From positions 1-5,172 of the forward strand of contig JAWLHS010000173.1 of NCBI GenBank assembly GCA_041690235.1: a DNA stretch of 5,172 bases, written 5' to 3'. Shown here piece by piece: positions 1 through 5,172 of this stretch. The position numbers and the translations under genes were made by a program. Below the pieces are notes generated by a model, which did no database searches, was not told where the DNA came from, and was given only the letters and a program-made list of their open reading frames with translations. The stretch is from SLSG01 sp041690235. Lineage in GTDB: Bacteria; Bacteroidota; Bacteroidia; Bacteroidales; UBA7960. Position 1 is the stretch's first letter. Every line of letters starts with the position of its first letter.

Positions 1-832
1 AATACGTCCGCAGCTTGTCATTCAGCGGGAGACTGCTTTCCCGGAGCAAGGGCCATACATGGTCAAGGACCCATTCCTCTCCCAGGCTTTTGGGGCCGGG
101 GAGTAAGTAATACGGCAATGAATTCAGCTTTTCAAGCAAACCGGGATTGGGTTTGCCGCTCCCGGCCAATTGTCCGCCAGGGTCAAATTCAAGATGTTTT
201 GCCGGGGCGGTGTGGTGCACCTGCCCAGGTTCTGCCTTGTCAATGATTCCGGCCTCCCTGACCAGGCGGTTCATTACGATATTTACCGGGCAAATATCGA
301 ATGCCATGCGTACACCGTCCCGGTCGTACGAAACATTGGCGAAGCCTCCTATATTCAGGCAATATCGGAATTCCTCAAACAGTAGTTTATCCCCGATGGG
401 CACCAGGGGGGCCCCATGCCCTTTCAGGGCCACGTCGAGTGAACGGAAGTCGCAGACAACCGTTCGGGAGGTTTCTGCCGCAATGGCTGCCCCGCTTCCG
501 ATCTGTAAGGTGTGGCCCAGGGAGGGTCTGTGAAAAACCGTGTGTCCGTGAGAGGAAACAATGCCCTGTTCCCCGATACGGTTTCTCTGGAAAAAGTCCT
601 GCAGGGCCCGGCCAATGTAGTGGCCGTAGTCATTATGCAAGGCAAAAAGTTCGTAGCCGCTGAGTTGGGATGCTTTTCTGAGCCGATCCTTCCATGGTTC
701 CGGGTACGGAATGGTCTCTGCGTGAAGAATCTCGTGGGTCCACTTTCCGTCTCGTTCCTCAAAGACGCAGCAGGCCATGTCCATTCCGTCGAGGGAAGTG
801 CCGGACATCATTCCGGTGGAAAGGTATGTCAT
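1..832 (-). CDS. anmK: Anhydro-N-acetylmuramic acid kinase, 3'-truncated by the window edge
   Basis: AnmK uses ATP to open and phosphorylate 1,6-anhydro-MurNAc, giving MurNAc-6-phosphate, a cytoplasmic step of peptidoglycan recycling. The frame is open from an ATG at 832-830 to the left edge, giving 277 residues. The E. coli enzyme is about 370, so roughly the last quarter is missing. Visible family signatures are the N-terminal phosphate-binding motif GMMSGTSLDGMD (residues 7-18), SHGHTVFH (94-101), QIGSGAAIAAETSR (110-123), the stretch VCDFRSLDVALKGHGAPLVP (126-145), NIGGFANVS (160-168) and GPKSLGEEW (246-254). The catalytic-aspartate region reads FDICPVN (178-184), where the E. coli enzyme has FDTGPGN; Asp179 is kept. 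The start is well placed because GxMSGTSLDG normally lies within the first 15 residues or so. It begins 3 bp after the murF stop, so the two are probably cotranscribed and translationally coupled. Family assignment is strong; the missing C-terminus cannot be assessed. Confidence 0.95.
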   Translation of the reverse strand, partial: MTYLSTGMMSGTSLDGMDMACCVFEERDGKWTHEILHAETIPYPEPWKDRLRKASQLSGYELFALHNDYGHYIGRALQDFFQRNRIGEQGIVSSHGHTVFHRPSLGHTLQIGSGAAIAAETSRTVVCDFRSLDVALKGHGAPLVPIGDKLLFEEFRYCLNIGGFANVSYDRDGVRMAFDICPVNIVMNRLVREAGIIDKAEPGQVHHTAPAKHLEFDPGGQLAGSGKPNPGLLEKLNSLPYYLLPGPKSLGEEWVLDHVWPLLRESSLPLNDKLRTY

Positions 833-835
833 GCC

Positions 836-2173
836 CTATAAGTATTGGATGATTTGTTCCATCTTAATACCCCTGGAGCCCTTCACCAGGATTGTAAAGC
901 CGGAGAGCGGGTTTGAGGCCAGGTAATCAGCGGCCTTTTCCACATGGGAAAAGCATTTGATCGGGGTTTCACCGCGCTCCCCTGTCTTGTCCGGGGCAAC
1001 GCCCGAGAAGAGGGGTCCGACGAAAATCGCCAGAGAATGGCCGCCCCGAATGGCCTGCCGGACAATTTCCCGGTGTTCCTTTTCGGCCGCCTCACCCAGT
1101 TCAAGCATGTCCCCAAGCAATAGTGCGGTTTTTTTACCGCGAAATCCCGCAAAGTTTTCCAGGGCAGCCCGCATACTGGTTGGATTGGCGTTGTAGGCAT
1201 CCATGATCACCGTATTGTGATTTGTATGTATCACCTGGGAGCGGTGATTGCCTGGTTCGTATTCTTCAATGGCGCTTGCAATTGCATCCGGCGGAACCCC
1301 ATAATACAAGCCGATGGTTATTGCCGCCATGATGTTTTCAAAATTGTATGCGCCCGTCAGCCGTGTGCTGATTTTGCCTGAGGTTCCGGGACTCATCTTT
1401 TCAAACCCCCTGTTTACCCTGAAGGATATCTCCAGGTAAGGAAACCCTTTTGTGATGGAGCCTGAGCAATGGTTCTCCGGTTCCTTTCCGTAAGTAACCC
1501 GGCGGGTGTCACCGGCAAGCCGGCAAAGCAGCGGGTTGTCCCCGTTGACAAACAACAGGCCCTTGTGGCGGGCAATGAAACGGTACAGCTCAGATTTGGC
1601 GCTGGCGATATTTTCAATACTTCCAAAGCCTTCCAAATGGGCCTTCCCTATATTGGTAATGATTCCGGCCGTAGGTCTTGCCAGTTGACATAATCGTTCA
1701 ATCTCTCCCATGTGATTGGCTCCCATTTCCACAACCGCCATGTCGATGGGGTCCTTCAGGGAAAGCAAAGTCAGCGGCACTCCGATGTGATTGTTCAGGT
1801 TTCCGCTTGTGGCCTGGGTAAGAAAACGTTTGGAAAGCACGGCCTGAATGAGTTCCTTGGTTGTGGTTTTTCCGTTGGACCCGGTAATGCCGAGTACAGG
1901 AATGTTGAACAAACCCCTGTGGTAGGTACTCAGCTCCTGCAGGGTTTCCAGGACGGAGTCCACCAACAGGAATTTTCCCCCTGCTTCCTCCAGTGGGTCG
2001 TCAATAACGGCCAATTGGCAGCCATTGTGCAGGGCAGCGGAGGCAAAGCGGTTGCCATTGAAGGATTCGCCCCTAAGCGCAAAAAAGATGGCGCCCGGCC
2101 GGGTCTTCCTGCTGTCGGTGCAAATGGATGCCCCATCTGACAGCATCTTATGGAGGATCTGAATGGGTTGCAT
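836..2173 (-). CDS. murF: UDP-N-acetylmuramoyl-tripeptide--D-alanyl-D-alanine ligase MurF
   Basis: MurF is the cytoplasmic ATP-dependent ligase that adds D-Ala-D-Ala to the UDP-MurNAc-tripeptide, the last soluble step of peptidoglycan precursor synthesis. The 445-residue product is full length (E. coli about 452). The N-terminal substrate domain has TDSR (19-22). The central ATPase domain has the P-loop GITGSNGKTTTK (95-106), NNHIGVP (127-133), EMGANHMGEI (149-158), NIGKAHLEGFGS (174-185) and SAKSE (191-195), whose Lys193 matches the lysine carbamylated in Mur ligases. GAYNFENIMAA follows at 274-284. The C-terminal domain has DAYNANPTSM (325-334), LLGDMLELGE (352-361) and VKGSRG (430-435). 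These motifs point to MurF rather than MurC, D or E. The ATG at 2173 places TDSR at the usual distance from the start. It ends in TAG, 3 bp before anmK. Upstream, 71 bp separates it from gldJ and contains a terminator-like hairpin, so murF may need readthrough or its own promoter. Confidence 0.97.
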   Translation of the reverse strand: MQPIQILHKMLSDGASICTDSRKTRPGAIFFALRGESFNGNRFASAALHNGCQLAVIDDPLEEAGGKFLLVDSVLETLQELSTYHRGLFNIPVLGITGSNGKTTTKELIQAVLSKRFLTQATSGNLNNHIGVPLTLLSLKDPIDMAVVEMGANHMGEIERLCQLARPTAGIITNIGKAHLEGFGSIENIASAKSELYRFIARHKGLLFVNGDNPLLCRLAGDTRRVTYGKEPENHCSGSITKGFPYLEISFRVNRGFEKMSPGTSGKISTRLTGAYNFENIMAAITIGLYYGVPPDAIASAIEEYEPGNHRSQVIHTNHNTVIMDAYNANPTSMRAALENFAGFRGKKTALLLGDMLELGEAAEKEHREIVRQAIRGGHSLAIFVGPLFSGVAPDKTGERGETPIKCFSHVEKAADYLASNPLSGFTILVKGSRGIKMEQIIQYL

Positions 2174-2182
2174 AAGTATTGG

Positions 2183-2215
2183 CTAAAATAAAAAAAAACC
2201 CATTTGCGTCGGCAA
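2183..2215 (-). promoter_or_regulatory. Candidate Bacteroidota-type promoter for murF, inside the hairpin
   Basis: On the minus strand TTG (2215-2213) is followed after 22 nt by TATTTTAG (2190-2183), 7 of 8 matches to the Bacteroidota -7 element TAnnTTTG at an allowed spacing. It would place the transcript start only a few bases before the murF ATG (2173), giving an almost leaderless mRNA, which lowers confidence. The TTG lies in the stem of the gldJ terminator-like hairpin. The call is from motif matching only. Confidence 0.25.
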
Positions 2216-2225
2216 GTGGGTTTTT
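2190..2225 (-). terminator. Rho-independent terminator-like hairpin after gldJ
   Basis: Two 13-nt arms (2194-2206 and 2213-2225) pair at 12 of 13 positions with one G-U wobble, around a 6-nt loop. Read on the minus strand the second arm ends in a run of T at 2198-2191 followed by more AT-rich sequence, as in an intrinsic terminator. It begins 20 bp after the gldJ stop and ends 16 bp before the murF ATG. On the plus strand there are only five T residues and no gene to terminate, so the minus-strand role is more likely. It may reduce rather than block transcription into murF. Confidence 0.75.
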
Positions 2226-2244
2226 CGTAAGATTTGTTTCAGCT

Positions 2245-3747
2245 TTAAAAACCAACCGGGCTTCCCACACGGTCCATGGCGCACCTGAAGCCAATGTCGC
2301 TGGTCGCTTCGTTTTCATCAAGGTACCTCCTGGTGCCCGGATTGATCCAGTATATCCGGTCCTTCCAGCTGCCTCCCTTATAAACCCGGGACTGGTCATT
2401 GATCAAACTGTTTTCTCCAAACTGGTACATCTGTTCTTCATCCATCAATTCAACATCCTCCCCGGCCAGGAGCGGGTCGCCCTCAACCTGGAAGAGCCTT
2501 GACATGGGGTCTCCGTCACGGTAATTGATGTTGTCGGCCCTCCGGTAGTTTCTCCGGGTTTCGCCTGGTTCATCCAGTCTGCGCTGCATACGGCCCGTTT
2601 CCGGATCCCTGTCCAGGAAAACCCCGTCTTCGTCCTTAATGGATTGGTAGACATTGCCCCTGAAGGGACGGAATTCAGCAACTGCTTCGTGGGAGAGGGG
2701 CCTGTACACATCCTTCACCCATTCATTCACATTGCCGGCCATGTTGTATAAGCCATAATCATTCGGCCAGTAAGAAAAAACGGGAACGGTGATTTCACCC
2801 CCGTCATTCAGGTTCCCGGCAACGCCCATCATATCGCCGCGACCGCGCTGTACATTGGCCATAAACGTTCCCCTTGTCTTTCTTTCGGCACTCCTTACAT
2901 TGTGCCCGTTCCAGGGGTATTGGCGCCGCTCGACAATCCGTTCGTCAATCGTGTTTCCGATCAGCCCGAGGGCGGCGAATTCCCATTCGGCTTCTGTGGG
3001 AAGGCGGTATCTCGGCAGCAGGATGCCGTCTTCCTGCCTGACGCGGCGTTCGCCTTCGCTGGTTGGATCAAGATTGCGCATATTCTCCCTTACCAGTCCG
3101 TCGTATTGGCCGGCCAGGTAGGCTTCGGTGGTGAAAAAGTTTTCCTGGCTGATCTGGTCCTGGTTCCATTCCAGGATACCCTCACGAACGAGCAGCATTT
3201 CATTGACCCTGTCGGTACGCCAGGCCGCGTAATCACTTGCCTGGACCCAACTGACCCCTACCACCGGGTAATCGCGGTAAGCGGGGTGGCGCAGGTAGTT
3301 TTCCACAAAAGGTTCGTTGTAGGCAAGGGGATCCCTCCAGACCAATGTGTCGGGAAGCGCATTGAGATAAACCTGGTGGGGGCTTCCGTCGGCTTCAACG
3401 AAAACGCGGTTGAGCCAATACAGGTATTCCAGGTAGTCGAGGTTACGTACTTCGGTTTCATCCATATAGAATGATGAAACAGTGACCCGGCGCGGGATGC
3501 TATTCCAGTCAAACATCACATCGTCCTGCGTCCGGCCCATCACGAAGGTTCCGCCTTCAATAAAAACCAGGCCCGGTCCGGTTTCCTGCTGCTGGTAAGA
3601 AGAAACTTCAAATCCACCGGTCTGCGGGTCATTGTAGGTCCAGCCTGTCGACTTGGACATTTCCCTGCGCTGGCATGAGGAGGAAATCAGAACCATGGCC
3701 AGGACGAAGAGGATGGGGAGCTTGAAGAAATGGGGATTCCGTCTCAT
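2245..3747 (-). CDS. gldJ: Gliding motility/T9SS lipoprotein GldJ (FGE-sulfatase-like fold)
   Basis: GldJ is an outer-membrane lipoprotein of the Bacteroidota gliding motility and type IX secretion machinery; in Flavobacterium its loss destabilises other Gld proteins. The 500-residue product starts with a lipoprotein signal (hydrophobic 10-21, then ISSSC with Cys25 as the lipidated residue; Ser at -3 is a loose lipobox). The mature part is a formylglycine-generating-enzyme-like domain: IEGGTFVMG (63-71), YPVVGVSWVQASDYAAW (160-176), YRLPTEAEWEFAA (247-259), NDYGLYNMAGNVNEW (329-343), RVYKGGSWKDR (454-464) and DIGFRCAMDRVG (484-495). NINYRDGD (406-413) and WINPGTRRYLDE (467-478) favour GldJ over its paralogue GldK. 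Only Cys25 and Cys489 are present, so the FGE active-site cysteine pair is absent and a structural role is expected. A long polar, charged insert (about 350-452) separates the last core motifs. The gene follows the PorP-like gene by 32 bp. It is somewhat shorter than Flavobacterium GldJ (about 560). Confidence 0.92.
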   Translation of the reverse strand: MRRNPHFFKLPILFVLAMVLISSSCQRREMSKSTGWTYNDPQTGGFEVSSYQQQETGPGLVFIEGGTFVMGRTQDDVMFDWNSIPRRVTVSSFYMDETEVRNLDYLEYLYWLNRVFVEADGSPHQVYLNALPDTLVWRDPLAYNEPFVENYLRHPAYRDYPVVGVSWVQASDYAAWRTDRVNEMLLVREGILEWNQDQISQENFFTTEAYLAGQYDGLVRENMRNLDPTSEGERRVRQEDGILLPRYRLPTEAEWEFAALGLIGNTIDERIVERRQYPWNGHNVRSAERKTRGTFMANVQRGRGDMMGVAGNLNDGGEITVPVFSYWPNDYGLYNMAGNVNEWVKDVYRPLSHEAVAEFRPFRGNVYQSIKDEDGVFLDRDPETGRMQRRLDEPGETRRNYRRADNINYRDGDPMSRLFQVEGDPLLAGEDVELMDEEQMYQFGENSLINDQSRVYKGGSWKDRIYWINPGTRRYLDENEATSDIGFRCAMDRVGSPVGF

Positions 3748-3770
3748 ATTGACATATTTTTATTCGCGTA

Positions 3771-3778
3771 CAAAAATA
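3771..3778 (-). promoter_or_regulatory. Possible -7 element upstream of gldJ
   Basis: The minus strand reads TATTTTTG at 3778-3771, an exact match to the Bacteroidota -7 consensus TAnnTTTG, 23 bp before the gldJ ATG in the 32-bp gap after the PorP-like gene. No TTG lies at the expected 17-23 nt upstream, so this is half a promoter at best. It could be a secondary start within a porP-gldJ operon or chance in AT-rich sequence. Confidence 0.25.
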
Positions 3779-3779
3779 A

Positions 3780-4745
3780 CTAAAAACTGGGACAGTTTAG
3801 TATACGGTATTTCATCTTTTTTGATTCACCACCAAGCAAAAAACTTACACTTATTTCGTGAATTCCGCTCATTGCCCCCGAAAAGCCGGATAAGGAATGG
3901 TCGTAACTATAGCCCAATCGAAAGGATTCGAACTCAGTACCAAGCAAAAAAATCAGGGTGTAGGGCCGTGCCAGATCCTGCCGCAGCCACACCCCGGCCA
4001 GAAAGGGACTCAGTCCGGCATAAAAACCATAATTGATCCGGGTAAAGGCTTGCTGGTGCTGAACAATGACATTGGGTGAGATAAAAAAGTCCCTCGGCTG
4101 GGGCCCTATTCTCTGATCCTTTCCCGGCCTGATGTGCAATCCAAAGTGGGCTGTATATTTCCGGTTGAGCCGTGCGTCGCTGTTTAAGTAAAAATCCAGG
4201 GGGGGTTCGGATAGATTATGGGCGGAAAACCCCCCATAGATCGTCTCGCTGTATAGCAACACCCCGGCAGCAAAATTGGCGGAATGAACATTGTCCAGCA
4301 GGGGTGGTTCTTCGGGCGTACCGGCCCATTCCAGATCCTGCCATTTGAAGTCGCTGCGGTGATAGCCGGCCTGGGCCCCGAATTGGATGTAGAAATCCTC
4401 CCCGGCCCGCAAATGGTAGGAGTAAATAAGGGATACCTGGTTGTTTACAATCAGGCCGGACTGCAGATCGCTTGTTACCAATAGCCCGATGCCTCCCGAA
4501 AGGGCCGGAAAATACCCATCGTATGAAAAGGCATGCGTGGAAAAGGTTTTGAATCCGACAAAGGGCTGTGCACGGGAATTCAAAGCCAGCCGTGATCCTC
4601 CCGCAGAGCCGGCAAAGGCAGGATTCAGGTAAAGCGGGGAGGAGAAAAACTGGGAGAATATGGCGTCCTGTGCCTGCAATGCCGGAAACAAAGCGAACAT
4701 CTGGAACGCCACAACAATCAGAAACCGGGTGAAGGATCGCGTCAA
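3780..4745 (-). CDS. PorP/SprF-family type IX secretion system membrane protein
   Basis: Members of this family are outer-membrane beta-barrel proteins linked to the T9SS: PorP of Porphyromonas gingivalis is needed for secretion, and SprF of Flavobacterium for surface delivery of the adhesin SprB. The 321-residue product has a signal peptide (hydrophobic 8-23, likely cleavage after Ala25 in LQAQD). The hallmark N-terminus of the mature protein follows, FSQFFSSPLYLNPAFAG (30-46). A series of alternating polar/hydrophobic strands fits a barrel, then the conserved tail YDHSLSG (281-287), GIHEISVSF (294-302) and terminal CPSF (318-321). The only usable start after the in-frame stop at 4781-4779 is TTG at 4745-4743; the next Met (residue 16) would cut the signal peptide. 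It is first in the leftward gene run, 32 bp before gldJ. Family membership is secure, but which of the many paralogues it is cannot be told, so no symbol is given. Confidence 0.9.
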   Translation of the reverse strand: MTRSFTRFLIVVAFQMFALFPALQAQDAIFSQFFSSPLYLNPAFAGSAGGSRLALNSRAQPFVGFKTFSTHAFSYDGYFPALSGGIGLLVTSDLQSGLIVNNQVSLIYSYHLRAGEDFYIQFGAQAGYHRSDFKWQDLEWAGTPEEPPLLDNVHSANFAAGVLLYSETIYGGFSAHNLSEPPLDFYLNSDARLNRKYTAHFGLHIRPGKDQRIGPQPRDFFISPNVIVQHQQAFTRINYGFYAGLSPFLAGVWLRQDLARPYTLIFLLGTEFESFRLGYSYDHSLSGFSGAMSGIHEISVSFLLGGESKKMKYRILNCPSF

Positions 4746-4773
4746 GGCAATTTTTTTCTTATTGTAACAGAAA

Positions 4774-4806
4774 CGAAATTAATCCAATTATGTTACACTT
4801 GCAAAA
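4774..4806 (-). promoter_or_regulatory. Candidate Bacteroidota-type promoter for the porP-like/gldJ run
   Basis: On the minus strand TTTTGC (4806-4801) contains the -33 TTG (4804-4802), followed after 20 nt by TAATTTCG (4781-4774), 7 of 8 matches to TAnnTTTG. The predicted transcript would begin near 4768, with a leader of about 20 nt that is A-rich just before the TTG start codon at 4745. Spacing, match and position all agree, but no transcript data support it. Confidence 0.45.
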
Positions 4807-4830
4807 CCCTTTATCCGAATATTCCGGGAA

Positions 4831-4870
4831 AATTGGTGGCCGACGAACCGAATTTGTGGCCGACACAACA
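4831..4870. repeat. 20-bp tandem direct repeat in the divergent intergenic region
   Basis: Two adjacent 20-bp units (4831-4850 and 4851-4870) share AATTkGTGGCCGAC over their first 14 positions with one mismatch (G or T at position 5); the last six positions diverge. The 20-bp period is close to two helical turns, so the copies present the same DNA face. They lie just upstream of the candidate porP-like promoter and about 65 bp upstream of the candidate plus-strand promoter. This is the arrangement of a regulator binding site, but no regulator is known from the sequence. Confidence 0.6.
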
Positions 4871-4874
4871 TGCG

Positions 4875-4901
4875 CGAAAAAATAAGGCCTTTATTTTTTC
4901 G
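4875..4901. repeat. Perfect inverted repeat, 11-bp arms, 5-bp centre
   Basis: The arm CGAAAAAATAA (4875-4885) is matched by its exact reverse complement TTATTTTTTCG (4891-4901) around GGCCT. It begins 4 bp after the tandem repeat and ends before the candidate plus-strand promoter. No gene ends here, since both flanking genes point away, so a terminator role is not expected. A dimeric-repressor operator or cruciform is more likely. The stem is mostly A-T. Confidence 0.6.
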
Positions 4902-4913
4902 TTTTAAAACAAG

Positions 4914-4942
4914 TTGTCCCCTTTGTTGTTCCTTTATATTAT
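4914..4942 (+). promoter_or_regulatory. Weak candidate promoter for the divergent plus-strand gene
   Basis: TTG (4914-4916) is followed after 18 nt by TATATTAT (4935-4942), 6 of 8 matches to TAnnTTTG. A second possible -7 (TACATTAT, 4942-4949) overlaps it. The leader to the start codon would be about 50-60 nt. The region is AT-rich, so chance matches are likely. Confidence 0.25.
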
Positions 4943-5009
4943 ACATTATGCAGGTGGATGACCAGGGTGGGTGTGTCCCGCCGGATTCCGGAAGAAAACT
5001 TTGATCATT

Positions 5010-5172
5010 GTGAAAACCTTTTTTACCTGGTTTGTGCTTGTGTTCTTTTTGCATCCCCTGCCTGGTTTGGCAGTAGGTGCTGAAGGGCAGGTGAGACACA
5101 TTGCCTACGGTGTTCCTCAGCGAATGCCCGTGGGTGAGGGACATTATCTGGATGTGATGCATTTCGAAGGGG
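5010..5172 (+). CDS. 5' end of a secreted protein, tentatively the T9SS sortase PorU
   Basis: A divergent reading frame starts here and runs off the right edge (54 codons seen). From GTG (5010) the product begins VKTFFTWFVLVFFLHPLPGL, a Sec signal peptide: lysine at position 2, a hydrophobic core at 4-14, and likely cleavage after Ala21 or Ala24. The mature start includes RHIAYGVPQRMPVGEG (29-44) then YLDVMHFEG (46-54). TTG at 5001 is an alternative start in the same frame and is better spaced from GGAAG at 4990-4994, adding three residues; no ATG is available upstream because a stop lies at 4959-4961. The PorU suggestion rests on gldJ-porU linkage in other Bacteroidota and on a vague likeness of the FEG segment to PorU N-termini. 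The secreted protein call is good; the family call is a guess, so no gene symbol is given. Confidence 0.55.
   Translation, partial: MKTFFTWFVLVFFLHPLPGLAVGAEGQVRHIAYGVPQRMPVGEGHYLDVMHFEG

Noticed and set aside
424..762. 112-codon minus-strand frame and several plus-strand frames between 147 and 841
   Set aside because: They overlap anmK in other frames. The anmK frame carries family motifs throughout; it lacks a stop only because it leaves the window.
1712..2140. 142-codon open frame on the plus strand
   Set aside because: It is antisense to the murF P-loop region, where the conserved motifs clearly place the real gene on the minus strand.
2902..3474. 190-codon open frame on the plus strand
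   Set aside because: It is antisense to the conserved FGE-like core of gldJ and has no recognisable motif.
3744..3755. Three-codon upstream frame (ATG TCA ATA TGA) whose stop overlaps the gldJ start
   Set aside because: It could couple translation, but such short frames arise easily by chance in AT-rich leaders and nothing else supports it.
3753..3777. Short A-T inverted repeat in the porP-like/gldJ gap as a terminator
   Set aside because: The stem is about 7 A-T pairs with no G-C clamp and no proper T-tract after it; it overlaps the possible -7 element.
4875..4901. Inverted repeat read as an intrinsic terminator
   Set aside because: Both flanking genes start on either side and point away, the stem is mostly A-T with a GGCC centre and a tight loop, and no upstream transcript is evident.
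4788..5162. 124-codon open frame on the minus strand across the divergent region
   Set aside because: It runs antisense to the signal-peptide gene and through both repeats and the candidate promoters, and its composition (many His, Arg, Lys and Gln, no domain motif) resembles no family.
1..5172. Search for CRISPR arrays, insertion sequences, tRNA or rRNA genes and defence systems
   Set aside because: No regularly spaced repeats, transposase motifs or RNA gene signatures were seen; the window is nearly filled by recognised genes.

Overview
The window looks like a chromosomal segment of a Bacteroidota bacterium. The evidence is a GldJ lipoprotein and a PorP/SprF-type protein, both confined to the gliding motility/type IX secretion system (T9SS) of that phylum. 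Promoter-like elements also fit the Bacteroidota form (TTG about 20 nt upstream of TAnnTTTG) better than the sigma-70 form. I cannot place it below phylum from this sequence.

Layout. Almost everything reads leftward (minus strand), in transcription order: a PorP/SprF-family protein (4745-3780), gldJ (3747-2245), a hairpin with a T-tract (2225-2190), murF (2173-836), and anmK (832 to beyond the left edge). The anmK gene lacks its 3' end, so it has no stop codon in the window; it was found by translating the minus strand through to base 1. At the right edge a divergent gene begins on the plus strand near 5010. Only 54 codons are visible, with a signal peptide, and I suggest tentatively that it is the start of porU, the T9SS sortase. 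The 255-bp divergent intergenic region holds candidate promoters for both directions, a 20-bp tandem direct repeat and a perfect 11-bp-arm inverted repeat.

How the genes work together. PorP and GldJ form a secretion/motility block: PorP is a predicted outer-membrane beta-barrel, and GldJ an outer-membrane lipoprotein needed for T9SS/gliding stability. MurF and AnmK form a cell-wall block. MurF makes the final cytoplasmic UDP-MurNAc-pentapeptide, and AnmK phosphorylates anhydro-MurNAc released during wall turnover. The second block is separated from the first by a terminator-like hairpin but is itself very tightly packed (3 bp between murF and anmK).

I see no mobile element, CRISPR array, tRNA, rRNA or defence system. 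The genes are recognisable housekeeping and T9SS genes; the less ordinary material lies in the intergenic regions and in the gene pairings.
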